Shown here: positions 48,701 through 56,869 of the stretch, piece after piece
Layout of the letters: the number at the start of each line of letters is the position of its first letter
Numbering within the stretch: the first letter of the stretch is position 1
Source: Paraspadella gotoi
Lineage: Eukaryota; Chaetognatha
DNA: 64,000 bases
Direction: 5' to 3'
Assembly: GCA_051294375.1 (NCBI GenBank)
Contig: JBJCIZ010000239.1
Span: 663,178-727,177, forward strand
The notes under the pieces: model-generated
Database searches by the model: none
Told to the model about the DNA's origin: nothing
What the model saw: only the letters and a program-made list of their open reading frames with translations
Made by a program: the position numbers and the translations under genes

Positions 48701-51700
48701 ATTCTCATCCCTGCATCTTTGAAGTAGGTATCGGAGTCTTTCTGCCATGTCCTCTGGTGATTTGGCTGTGAGGATTAGGTCATCAACATACACCAGAAAG
48801 CTTTTGACATCGGTTCCCAAGTCCTTAAAGATCTCGTCCAGGATGGCTTGGAGGACATTGACGCTATTGACACCTCCCATTGGCAGCTTATTCATCCANN
48901 NNNNNNNNCCAGCTCCGGCAAAGGTTGTGACAGGCTTGCACCTGTCCGTCAAGTTGACCTGATGGAAGCAAGCTAAGATATCCACGGAGCATTGCAGCTC
49001 ATGCGGCTTGTATTGCTCTAAGATGGATGTAATTGTTTGGGGTTCGGTAGCGTATGTGGAGATATTGTTGTTGACTGTTGAGAGATCGCAGATGAGCCTC
49101 CACTGCTTGGCAAAAGTCTCGTCATTCATTTCGTCTTGGCCTTCGGATATATGTCCTGGCTTCTTTATAAGAAAAGCATTTGAATATGCCTCATTCCTTG
49201 TTCTTGACACGATGCCAGCCTTCTCATAGACCTCAAGGTACCTTTTTAAGGCTGCCTTCTTGACTGGCCCCTGATTTACAAATTTCGGTTTTGGGAGGTC
49301 GTCGTCAGTGTATCCTAGATCCACCTTATAGTTTAGAAAACCTTCCTTGCAGTCATTGATGGTCTCTCCAAAAACGTCGCGAAATTCCCACACTATTTCC
49401 CATACTAGTGGGGCTTTTTCCTTTAGACTTGGATCCACATCTTTGAAGGGTTTTAAGAAGGCCTCTTTTCCACGGTTGTCGTGCTTTTGTCGCCTTTTTT
49501 GGCGGGCCTCCTCAACTGCTTTTAGTTCCTCCAGGGTGGGTTTGTGGCGGACTATGGTAGTAGCTGGAATGTGATCTTTTCTGACTTTCCTTAGGAGAGG
49601 CTTTTCTCCGGTTAGGTCAGCTTGAACCGGTTCTGCTGTGGCTTCAGTTTCAAGTCCAAGGTCCATTTTGGCATCATTGGTTATGAGTGGGCGTGCCTGG
49701 CCCCATGGCCCTGGTTCAGCATCAATCTCCACTCCTTCCCTCAGTTGATTGCCATCGGCAATGTGGATACTGCTTCCATTCTTGGATTCCACAATCCACC
49801 TTGTTCCTGCTAGTGTTTTCCNNNNNNNNNNGCTGGATGTGATTTTAGCTCTTCCTTCAGCATTGAATTCGGCATGTAGAGGTACAGTGGTGTACTCATC
49901 CACGCTTCCATGCGCCAGCCACCTTGCTGCTTTGAGTGCCTCATATTTGTCTCTGAAAAGATGGGTAACAGGCTTGTTCCCCATTGAGGCAACTTGTAAG
50001 TCACTCCTTTGGTTGGATGGCTGAACAACCCATAATTGTTCTGGGGGACCAGGATTGGTGATTGCTGTTCCAATTATGATGTCCTGGTCATTTTCATCTG
50101 CCGAGACATAAAAGACGGTACGGAGCACCCACTTCTGGAACATCACTCGCAGGTTTATCCTTTCAGTCAAGGTTATGGAGCCAGTTGCTGTAGACAGGTG
50201 CAATGGGGTTCCATGGTAAATGTTGCCTGAGAGGGACCATTTTTCAATGAATTTTCTTGGGATCGTGTTGATGGAGGCGCCTGTGTCATATAAACAGCTG
50301 GCTGGGGCTCCCGCAATTACTGCTGGGATATAGCTGTTTTTTCCAGTGTGACAGGCCTTTCCAGTGTCATCCCTCGGTTCTGGTCCTTCATTTCCATTTA
50401 TTATGTTGGTGATCCTTTCAGGAAGACTGGGCATCTCCTTTTCATCCTTAGTGGTCTCTGAGGTGGCTTGTGGAGTGAGGAAGAACTCTGGCTGGTGGCA
50501 CTCCAGCTCCACCCGCCTGATGGTTGCCTGATGAAGAGATTCGCCCATTTGTTCCCCAGCTACGATTTGGTAGGTTGGGTTGTTTAAGGTTCCAGTGGGT
50601 CGAAGCTTCCTAAGGCTTGGCTTCTCCCCACGTTTGACTGGGTTTGGCCTATTCTTTTGTTTGTTTGCTTGGCCAGCGTCCCCGGTTGGGCTTGGTTTGG
50701 GTTCTAGAGTTTGGCAAGGATGTGGGTTGAGCTCCTGGCTTAGGCTTGTGGGGCTTAAGTTGACCGTAGGGCGCGGTTTTGGATGCCGATCCTCTTCCCT
50801 ACTTGCTCTTCTGAATAGCTTGGCGCAGGCTTTGGACCTTGTGATGATGGCCCTCCTGCCAGAGTTATCCATTTCTCCCCACTCTTTCCAGCCTAATTTA
50901 TGCAGGTGTTTGCTGGCGAGGGCCAGCTCCTTTGCTTCAAGAGGTTTGAACAGTTTGAACATTCGAGATGCTGTTGATTTTCCNNNNNNNNNNTTTGCTA
51001 TTTCAGCAATTGATTTTATTTTTATATTTTGATTTTTGTTGACACCTTGTGTGTTTACTCCCATGATTTTTTTTCCAAGTGTTTGATATGTTTCTTTTAA
51101 TTGTTGTTGTAGTTCTTTTTCAATCCTTGCCCTTTTGTTTAAAACACGGCCATCATCTTTTTTGGCATCAAGTTCATGGGACAATTGAATGTCCCGTCTT
51201 TGTCCAAACAAGGGGCCTTTCTTGCCTTTTCTCTCTATAAGCAAGTTGTTTTCCCTTTTACTTTTCCATTCATGGTTTTCATTGTATGCCTTCTTTTTAT
51301 ATGAGCATTCAGAGCTGCGTCGCTCTTGGCGTTCTTGGTGGTGGTATTGGGTAGTCGGATTTTGCCTGGCTAGCGTCTTTAGCTCCTCCATGTTTTCTTT
51401 CAGGTTTTTGAGTTTCTGGAGCGTTGAACCCTGGTAAAAGGCACTGGCATCGGAGATTGGGTCCTGAACAGTGCAGTCTTCAAGCACCAGGGNNNNNNNN
51501 NNNNNNNNNNGGTTGTCCTCTGAGATTGTTTTTCGGATGGCATTGTTGGGATTTCTTTTGAGGTATCCACGGAGTTTGTATTCAATGATTTTTCCAAGTT
51601 GTCGGAGTTCTCCTTTCTCCAGCATCTGGGTCCACTCTAGTGTTTCAGATGTGATGCCGGGGACATAGGGTTCAAGGGCCTCCACAAGCATTTGGGCCAC
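45782..51700 (-). CDS. Retrotransposon polyprotein: protease, reverse transcriptase, RNase H, OTU-like spacer, integrase
   Basis: A 1,972-codon frame. Residues 1-460 are the C-terminal part of gag and a linker. Aspartic protease: DTGAS at 472-476 and IIIGTA at 541-546. Reverse transcriptase about 800-1,110: the first Asp in CSVDILACFHQV (D907), the YVDD box at 971-974, and a NYYR connection at 1,059-1,062. RNase H: D1127, E1168, D1193, D1242. Residues 1,287-1,420 resemble an OTU protease fold without its Cys and His. Integrase: zinc-binding H1635, H1640, C1670, C1673; core D1702, D1760, E1795; and a GPF/Y-like module (SGPHKVI) at about 1,929-1,966. All catalytic residues of the standard enzymes are present. 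Four N gaps (48,899-48,908; 49,822-49,831; 50,984-50,993; 51,493-51,510) keep the frame. The ATG is only the first in frame, since gag continues upstream in another frame. Confidence 0.93.
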   Translation of the reverse strand: MAQMLVEALEPYVPGITSETLEWTQMLEKGELRQLGKIIEYKLRGYLKRNPNNAIRKTISEDNXXXXXXXLVLEDCTVQDPISDASAFYQGSTLQKLKNLKENMEELKTLARQNPTTQYHHQERQERRSSECSYKKKAYNENHEWKSKRENNLLIERKGKKGPLFGQRRDIQLSHELDAKKDDGRVLNKRARIEKELQQQLKETYQTLGKKIMGVNTQGVNKNQNIKIKSIAEIAXXXXGKSTASRMFKLFKPLEAKELALASKHLHKLGWKEWGEMDNSGRRAIITRSKACAKLFRRASREEDRHPKPRPTVNLSPTSLSQELNPHPCQTLEPKPSPTGDAGQANKQKNRPNPVKRGEKPSLRKLRPTGTLNNPTYQIVAGEQMGESLHQATIRRVELECHQPEFFLTPQATSETTKDEKEMPSLPERITNIINGNEGPEPRDDTGKACHTGKNSYIPAVIAGAPASCLYDTGASINTIPRKFIEKWSLSGNIYHGTPLHLSTATGSITLTERINLRVMFQKWVLRTVFYVSADENDQDIIIGTAITNPGPPEQLWVVQPSNQRSDLQVASMGNKPVTHLFRDKYEALKAARWLAHGSVDEYTTVPLHAEFNAEGRAKITSSXXXXKTLAGTRWIVESKNGSSIHIADGNQLREGVEIDAEPGPWGQARPLITNDAKMDLGLETEATAEPVQADLTGEKPLLRKVRKDHIPATTIVRHKPTLEELKAVEEARQKRRQKHDNRGKEAFLKPFKDVDPSLKEKAPLVWEIVWEFRDVFGETINDCKEGFLNYKVDLGYTDDDLPKPKFVNQGPVKKAALKRYLEVYEKAGIVSRTRNEAYSNAFLIKKPGHISEGQDEMNDETFAKQWRLICDLSTVNNNISTYATEPQTITSILEQYKPHELQCSVDILACFHQVNLTDRCKPVTTFAGAXXXXWMNKLPMGGVNSVNVLQAILDEIFKDLGTDVKSFLVYVDDLILTAKSPEDMAERLRYLLQRCRDENVVLKWTKSVLLRKEDIKILGFSISKNKLMPQKEKLEAVEVKLKTLKTQKELRAMLASLNYYRCFTHRFSYIAQPLHALTLLDKRDFKLTSQHLLMLQQLVEEIKASPGLNFLNDVRIKNGTYRIYADASTSAMGGLITATADGIEYPLSFHSKSFPEEYRIKHINILETLAFNMMIRKFKGYTCGRRVTLVTDSQYFKRVMDLQHDKQQLLPTNVLRWITEIRQECQPKEVILVKSAENPADFLTRFTEQGQVTPLDTPFFPAGFDVNGEYEPGFAENPVEGYGTPDHLDLVTGHAPTLALMAQTLLEETKAFRAKFFEFVRQRFAERRDNMMKLYGKPKTKDVNTFIRTISAKDWSLGHPELELLSEMTGIRIIMMDEDSTQEAGCKFERVYDAGNCDREMRIFRTITGQVSLINQLQQRPIHNGPVQTIEVATLKQPEKLERPRHLQVNTHHINTLPEDLVNIQIETSLQTQTQEPPSPPEPCPREEKSSAAIETINTNWPGARGELMIDSTLEADIDATEAEMAEEATRPQGKVDGMIPIAAEVKKWQKEDETIKLMVDALIKGDREQARRKLEEKMQKRRTITERYLSNCFPDLDVTDNGILVIKGFKGDTPTTKFVVPPTRAEEITTKLHKHLGHPGRDRTAFITAQYISAPGLSTAAARCVRNCDNCAKATDGQRNNETPSAPNLAIAPWESLSIDVMHLPPAAGFHYMLVASDNASAYTWAIPLRRADAATIVKALDEKIFLQHGAYLEVNFDGATQLNGTAMTSILNLLDTVSRRVLVGRKDSNRAERDIGRIRQALRKAVEDQPRKWLEQIPHLMLLLNATPIVGWKTDMSPYEIQFGHRPRIVESADDYTKRNLIDFIRQRADKQEKAQEKLAEQREKLFRQSARTNPYRRPQEIKVGDLVLTRRDLIMSSAAPTENKVKRIYSGPHKVIERDGNHYVVSIAGKNMKYHRRRLKLHVGEAAR

Positions 51701-52690
51701 ATAGTCGGGGATGGAGGCTTTGTCCTTTTCCCTGACAGTTTCGAAGTTTTCTCTGGCAGCATTGACAAGGGCAATGCCGTATTGGCATGAACACGTGGAT
51801 CCACCTCGATCTTTGCCTCGGTGAGTGCTTCGGTGATTGTGATTGAGGATCCTTCACAGAGCTCGCGCAGTCCCAGCCACATAGATTGGTTGATAGGCAC
51901 AATAAACCTATTGACAACCTTGTCCCGAGCAAGGAGGGCGCGTAGTTGTTGATCAATTTTGGCAGGGGGTGTTTGGGAATCCTTGAAGGCCTCATAAAAG
52001 CTTCTCAAAAAATCTTCTGGTGATTCATCTGGCCTTCTTTTTTCCAATTTGATGGGGTATTCCACTAGAGTTAAAGAAGGTGGTTGAATCTCATTTTTTC
52101 TCCCAACAGTGTTGTTTCTGTGGGCGTGAAGCATGCTTCAAGGGATTGCTTCTTGAGGGGGTTGTAGGCCTTCTCTGGTTGGTCCACTCCAGTGGCACGG
52201 GTTGGATCACTTGGGGTGGAGCTGGTTGCGAGGTTCCAATCAATCTTGTTTTGTTTTTCACTTCATTGAATTTGGTCATCATGGTCGTCAACATATGATG
52301 AAGGTTGTCCATCTTGGAGCCGAGGGTATCTCCACTGGCTTTGACCTTCTGGCTCAGAATGGTGAGGTGTTGCTTGTTGGCCATATTTGCATCATCGACA
52401 ATCTTTAAGATTTGGCGAGTGTTTCTGCTTGGTCATTGTCCAATTGGCAGTTATCCCAGAGAGCTCCATCAAGCTTGAATGTTTGGAACTCCAATTTTTT
52501 CTGGACACTGCTACGTCTTCTGTGTTCGCGGCGCCCGTGACTGGCGCCTCCGCCCTCTCTTCCATCCCGGTTTGGGTGAAGGAATGTTGGGGGCAGAGTT
52601 GTTGTCCATCTTCTTTAGGGGTGGCGTAGTTGGTGATGTGGTAAGGCTTGTTTTTCTTGGAGACGTGGTGAGTCGAGTCCACTCCTGTTC
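51640..52690 (-). pseudogene. gag-like region of the retrotransposon, frameshifted
   Basis: Gag-like sequence upstream of the long frame is spread over all three minus-strand frames. One piece (52,682 to about 52,440) starts MDSTHHVSKK near the primer site. Another (about 52,425-52,091) includes MANKQHLTILSQKV and a predicted coiled-coil-like stretch. A third (52,134 to about 51,780) includes DESPEDFLRSFYEAF, typical of retrotransposon gag capsid regions. Shifts fall near 52,440, 52,400, 52,100 and 51,780, after which the frame joins the long one. They may be inactivating mutations or single-base sequencing errors. No CCHC zinc knuckle is visible. Confidence 0.75.
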
Positions 52691-52694
52691 ACCA
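52675..52694 (-). promoter_or_regulatory. Primer binding site next to the 5' LTR
   Basis: The minus strand directly after the 5' LTR reads TGGTGAACAGGAGTGGAC. TGG is the complement of the tRNA 3' CCA. The complement (plus strand) has the layout of a tRNA 3' end: a CGAGT T-loop remnant, five T-stem bases CCACT, seven acceptor bases CCTGTTC, discriminator A and CCA. The match extends past 18 bases. I cannot name the tRNA without a tRNA set for the species. Confidence 0.75.
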
Positions 52695-52827
52695 CATTTA
52701 AGTAAGCAGACAGGGATTTCAATATGAAACCAAAGTGGAATTTTATTATCAGAAAATAGACAAGAGAAGACGGTGTCAATTTTCAAACAGAGTGAATCAA
52801 AGCAGAAACAGAGGCTATTTATAATGG
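52695..52827 (-). repeat. 5' long terminal repeat (very short)
   Basis: 133 bases, with one extra A relative to the other LTR (in CCAAAGTGG). It has the same TATAAATA box (52,823-52,816) and AATAAA signal (52,747-52,742). It abuts the primer binding site on one side and transposase coding sequence of the Tc1-like element on the other. Confidence 0.85.
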
Positions 52828-53321
52828 GATCGCCCAACAGCTTTATTTTTCTCCTACAGCTATCTGCAGAGTTGTCAACAAATTTGAAGCAGCTGGAAAC
52901 CTTGGACGAGCTGTTGGAAGCAAGCGGCCTTGCACGTCCACAGAGAGCAAGGACGATGACCTGGAAAGTCTCGCAATTCAAGACTGTAAGGCTTCTGCAA
53001 GCCAGTTGAGAAAAAACAGTGAATAGGCGGCTTTTCATGGAGGATAAAGCTCCTGGATACAAAGTCAAAGCCCACCAAAAATTTTAAGAGGAAAACGGGA
53101 TGGAGGTGCTCGAAGGTTGGCTCAGAAACTCGCCTGACTGCAACATCATTGAAAATGTCTGGACAAGGATAAAAAGGGACATTTTGCAGTATAATACAAT
53201 GACAGTCGACAAAATCAAGAAAATTTTTATGCACCCTTCATATTTGCCCAGCCACTAAGACTCTCTCCCTTGTCGCATGGAAGCGGTGCTGAAAGCAAAT
53301 GGTGGTCCGACAATGTATTAA
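52828..53321 (+). pseudogene. Tc1-like transposase, remaining fragment
   Basis: Directly after the LTR the plus strand reads IAQQLYFSPTAICRVVNKFE and then GNLGR and KRPCTS, the second helix-turn-helix and GRPR-like linker of Tc1 transposases. After SASQLR the middle of the protein, including the first catalytic Asp, is missing. In another frame the C-terminal part follows: MEDKAPGY (second catalytic Asp, 53,043-53,045), then NSPDCNIIENVW (catalytic Glu, 53,151-53,153) and ANGGPTMY before a stop at 53,319. Internal stops interrupt it. The Asp-Glu spacing is 35 residues against 34 in classical Tc1. Confidence 0.85.
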
Positions 53322-53388
53322 CTAACTGTGTCCTAAAAAAATATTATTTTCCTTCAAATAACGAAATAAAATGCTTTTATCATAACTA

Positions 53389-53412
53389 TTAAACTTTTTT
53401 TGAGCAGATCTG
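53389..53412 (-). repeat. Right terminal inverted repeat of the Tc1-like element
   Basis: Exact reverse complement of 44,757-44,780, followed by TA at 53,413-53,414. Confidence 0.92.
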
Positions 53413-53680
53413 TACACTTTTTGGTCGGATGGTAAGACTGTCTGTCTCACAGTATCTTTTTCTATCTATCGGTCTGTCAGTTCGTCTGTTTAATTAAAGC
53501 TTAGCTAACAGAATACACAATGCCAAGCTATTTTTATAAGTAAATATTCTAAAAAAAAGATCAACATGATTTGGATACTTACGCATATTCCCTCCCTGGA
53601 AATACGATCACCGATCACGTAGATAAAAAGTAAAATCGGGGTAACACCATGGAATTTCAATTCCTCCATCTTTCCTTATT

Positions 53681-53910
53681 AGTTGCGGAAACAACTCTAT
53701 AAGTCATTTTTCGGTCGATCAGTATGTCTGTCCGTCGGTCTGTCGTCTATTGTCTTACATTGAAAATGCTCATAACTCGCCCATAGTTGCTCATTTGTTG
53801 AGACAGGAAAAAAAAAACCCTCAAAACTAAGTGACTGCTAGCGCCGCCTTCAGGAAATCATAAAACTATAAAGAAAAAAAGACTAGCTCAGAAAGTCACT
53901 GCGGCGCAAC
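53681..53910 (+). mobile_element. Dispersed MITE-like repeat, copy 2
   Basis: Begins GTTGCGGAAACAACTCTATAA, so the palindrome core of copy 1 is deleted. It continues with the GTCTGTCCGTCGGTCTGTC stretch, CATAGTTGCTCATTTGTTGAGACA and AAGTCACTGCGGCGCAAC. The last ten bases are the reverse complement of the first ten of copy 1. Flanking sequence beyond this end also resembles that beyond copy 1 (TTCTTGTTT and later CACGAAG), so the unit may be longer. Confidence 0.5.
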
Positions 53911-54060
53911 ACACATTTGAATTTTCGTTCTTGTTTCCTTTCTACTTTTTTTTTCCCATTTCCCACCTCTCTTTCTTACCTCTCTCTATCTCTTACCCCC
54001 CACGAAGCGTCAACCTTAACATATGATACACTTATCTCGGATTTCTTTTTCTTTTTCTCT

Positions 54061-54079
54061 ATTGCTCCAGCGGAGCAAT
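54061..54079. other. Perfect hairpin ATTGCTCC-AGC-GGAGCAAT
   Basis: Eight-base stem with a three-base loop. It lies about 150 bp past copy 2 of the dispersed repeat and may belong to the same family. No role is inferred. Confidence 0.5.
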
Positions 54080-54639
54080 TTTTTACCGTCTTATTTCTTA
54101 TTTCTTATTTCTTTTTTCTTCTTTTTATTCCCCGCAGTTTCTATGCTTCCCACTTTTGTTTTTCCGCGGAGGTGACTTACCTTTAACGTTTTAACAATTG
54201 TGCTTTTTAACGTTAGCTTCCATTTAATCTATCTGTCTGTCTGTCTCTCTCTCACTCTCTCAAAAATCTCTCATCTCTCTCTCTTTTTATAAAATATAAA
54301 AAACTTCCTGCTTCTTTGCCCCGTCCTTTCCTCCATCCTTCGCATCATCTCTAATCTCTCTCTCCTCTCTATTCAATCGTCATTCTCTTCTCTCATCTAT
54401 CTTCTCTCTCTTTTTTTTTATATATAAACTTCCTGTTCCCTTCCCTCCGTCCTTTCTCCCTCCTATCGCCATCATCTCTCTCTCTCTCTCATCTCCATCT
54501 TCTTCTCTCTCTCTCCTTCTCTTCCCAAAACTCATTGAGCTCAAACTTTTGCCCAGAATCGGATTCCTCGCCATTTGGCATTCTTCGCGAGTGCCCCAGA
54601 AACGAGATCCTACCCCGCCGGCAATTAGTCTCATCAGAG

Positions 54640-54782
54640 AGAGAGAGAGAAAGAGAAAAGAGAGAGAAAAGGAGAGTGAGAGAGAGAGAGAGAGCGAGAG
54701 AAGAATACGAGGTAATGAAAACGAATAGGAAAAGGAGAGAGAGAGAGAGAAAGAGAGAGAGAGGAGAGAGAGAGAGAGAATG
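54640..54782. repeat. (GA)n tracts
   Basis: Two interrupted GA tracts with a short unique spacer. CT tracts at 54,476-54,520 precede them. Confidence 0.85.
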
Positions 54783-54854
54783 AAATATCGAGGGTACCGG
54801 AATACCGATATAAAGAGGCGGACCGACTTATACCGGACAGAAAGAAAACATTGA

Positions 54855-55148
54855 AAACTTGGAGAAAGCCAAAGAATTAAGGGACGAAAAGAAAACAAAG
54901 GAAAACAAGGGAAAAGCAGGAAAGAAAAAAGGAAGGCAATTAAGAAGACAGGTAAAGGGAATACAAAAAGAAAGAAAACAAGGGAAAAGGCAGGGAGAGA
55001 GAAAGCAAGAAGAAGCAAGAAAGGAAATTAAAGAAAAAAAAAATATAAAAGGAAGGGAAGGAAAAAGAAAAAAAAAACGAAAGAAAGAAGGACCGAAAGG
55101 AAAGGAAGGAAAAAAAGAAAGAAGAGATGAATTAAAAGGAAAATAAGA
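54855..55148. repeat. Purine-only low-complexity stretch
   Basis: About 290 bases almost without pyrimidines, built of AAAGGAAGG- and AAGAAAG-like words. The Lys/Glu-rich plus-strand frame and the Ser/Phe-rich minus-strand frame are both composition artefacts. Confidence 0.85.
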
Positions 55149-55297
55149 GAGAAGAGACAGAAGAGAGAGATGTGAAAAATGAGATAACATCGAAAAGTGT
55201 TCCAATCAGGTCTTCGCGGAAAACCGATCCAATAACTCTCTCACTCTCTAACTAGAATACTTCGAATCATCTCTCTACTCTCAATTTCTCCTCAAAC

Positions 55298-55349
<52 letters not shown>

Positions 55350-55368
55350 CTCTCTCTTCTCTCTTCTC
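55298..55368. repeat. (CT)n tract
   Basis: Interrupted CT dinucleotides. GA tracts follow at 55,695-55,755 and 55,856-55,919. Confidence 0.85.
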
Positions 55369-55880
55369 TTTCCTCCCACCCACCTCATATCAGAGACTCC
55401 TCTAATCATCTCGATCTCACTTTCTGATTAAAGATTAAACCAAGGGACAGAGACAACCGGCTTAAAAAAAGTTACAATCGAAAAAGAGAGAAAACCTCAC
55501 ACACATACATCCTCAATCCACACAGAAACGGGGAAAAAAAAAAATTGATCCATTTGTTGCTGACGATCGAAAGCAATTCGAACCCCGCCTTTTTCCTCCC
55601 CGACCCCCGCCCTCTCTTGACAGAGATGAAAATGGGATAGAAAAACATTTGGTACTGGAACGATAGCGACAGGGACTCGAAACATGTGTGAGAGAGGAGA
55701 GAGAGAGAGAGTAGAGAGAGAGAGAGGAAGAGAGAGAGCAGAGAGAGAGAGAGATAAAAAAGCTAATAAATACAACACCTTCCATTTTCTAGCGAAAAAG
55801 AAGGCGGCGGTGTCCTCCGGCAGCGATGATGATCAATTTTTCCAATAAACTGAAAGGAGAGAGAGAGAGCGAGAGAGAGA

Positions 55881-55922
<42 letters not shown>

Positions 55923-56259
55923 CGTAAATTTCCGTTCACCAGAAAAGCGGAACGCCAGAAAGTAACAAGTAAAATGTAGTCGGTTTTCGCTCGTAAATTG
56001 TAGACGGAAATCGCGCGGTTTTTCTTTGGAATTTGAATGTTGATAAAAAAAAGGTTTTTATTTGGGATTTTCTGCCCGAGTATAGTGGAGTACAGAGTAC
56101 ATTTAGGACCCTTGTTTTATTAACATTGCAATTGAGAGAAACCGTAACTAACCTTTATAGTTTATTGATGTTGTTTGTTTATTGTTTAATGTTTTCATAA
56201 AAAAAAAATTCCTTTGTTGATGCGTATTATTTGTAGTTTCATGCGTTTAATTTTTAAAT

Positions 56260-56365
56260 TTAACAAACGGTAAACAGAATATTATTATTAGTATTACAAA
56301 ATATCAACAATAACAATAACTGTGGGGCCGCCAGGGAATCCGCCATGACAACGTCATTTCTTCTC

Positions 56366-56404
<39 letters not shown>

Positions 56405-56472
56405 TCGCTTGTGATTTCCTTCGGCGGCGCCGCGTCAAAGTCGGTTCTCGGCGCAGGGTAAGTCGGTGCCAT
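56260..56472 (-). CDS. Small poly-Ala open frame, possible first exon (unrecognised)
   Basis: The minus-strand ATG at 56,472 (context GTAATGG) opens MAPTYPAPRTDFDAAPPKE. A run of 13 Ala from a perfect GCG repeat follows, then RRNDVVMADSLAAPQ. GC content is clearly higher than in the flanks, and the 35 residues outside the Ala run look protein-like. The end of the frame (LLLLLIFCNTNNN) is AT-rich and probably non-coding, so the exon would have to end near CCCCACAG (about 56,320). No partner exon or family was recognised. Confidence 0.25.
56364..56404. repeat. (GCG)n trinucleotide tract
   Basis: About 13 perfect GCG units. It is the only GC-only repeat in the window. Confidence 0.95.
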
Positions 56473-56559
56473 TACTCATGCGCGTCTCTCGGTCGAAAAG
56501 GTAGGTCAAGGTTCGCAGAAGGTGGAATTCGACGCTGAAAGACGAAGAGTCACGGGGGA

Positions 56560-56848
56560 ACGACGATGACGACGACGACGACAAACATACCGAAGGACGA
56601 CACAACAGTGACTGGCAATGAGCGAAGACGACGACGCACGACGAAGACGACGACGAAGGATGACGACGACGAAGATGACGACTGGACGTTTGATGACGAA
56701 GACGACAACGACGAAAGACGGCCGACGATGTCGCATAGAAGGCCGACAATTTACGAAGAGGATGACGTCGAGAGATGATGACAAGGAAAACCAGGAGTAC
56801 TGACAACGACGACGATGACGACNNNNNNNNNNNNNNNNNNNNNNNNNA
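56560..56848. repeat. GAC-rich trinucleotide region with 25-N gap
   Basis: Imperfect GAC/GACGAA units similar to those at 40.7-41.4 kb. The N gap is at 56,823-56,847. Confidence 0.85.
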
Positions 56849-56869
56849 AAAAGAGAGAGATAGAAAGGA

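Larger units (their letters stand above)
45041..52827 (-). mobile_element. Ty3/gypsy-like LTR retrotransposon (minus strand)
   Basis: Direct repeats of 132-133 bp bound the element. In the element's own direction the order is 5' LTR (52,827-52,695), primer site touching the LTR (52,694), gag-like region in broken frames (about 52,690-51,780), one long frame (51,700-45,782) with protease, reverse transcriptase, RNase H and integrase, purine tract, and 3' LTR. This domain order and the NYYR and GP-type C-terminal motifs place it in Ty3/gypsy. The two LTRs differ by a single base indel, so insertion was recent. I see no clear target duplication, only GAT shared near both flanks. Confidence 0.9.
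44757..53412 (+). mobile_element. Tc1/mariner-like DNA transposon, interrupted by an LTR retrotransposon
   Basis: The ends are perfect inverted repeats of 24 bp (44,757-44,780 and 53,389-53,412), each beginning CAGATCTGCTC at the outer edge. TA lies on both sides, the target duplication of Tc1/mariner elements. Inside, both ends encode transposase on the plus strand: an N-terminal DNA-binding part at the left and the rest at the right. Without the inserted 45,041-52,827 element the transposon would be about 870 bp. That is shorter than a full Tc1 element of about 1.3-1.6 kb, because the middle of the transposase is deleted. It is non-autonomous as it stands. Confidence 0.9.

Noticed and set aside
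46025-51668. Plus-strand and alternate minus-strand frames of 60-227 codons
   Set aside because: They are shadows of the retrotransposon polyprotein, which has clear enzyme motifs in one frame.
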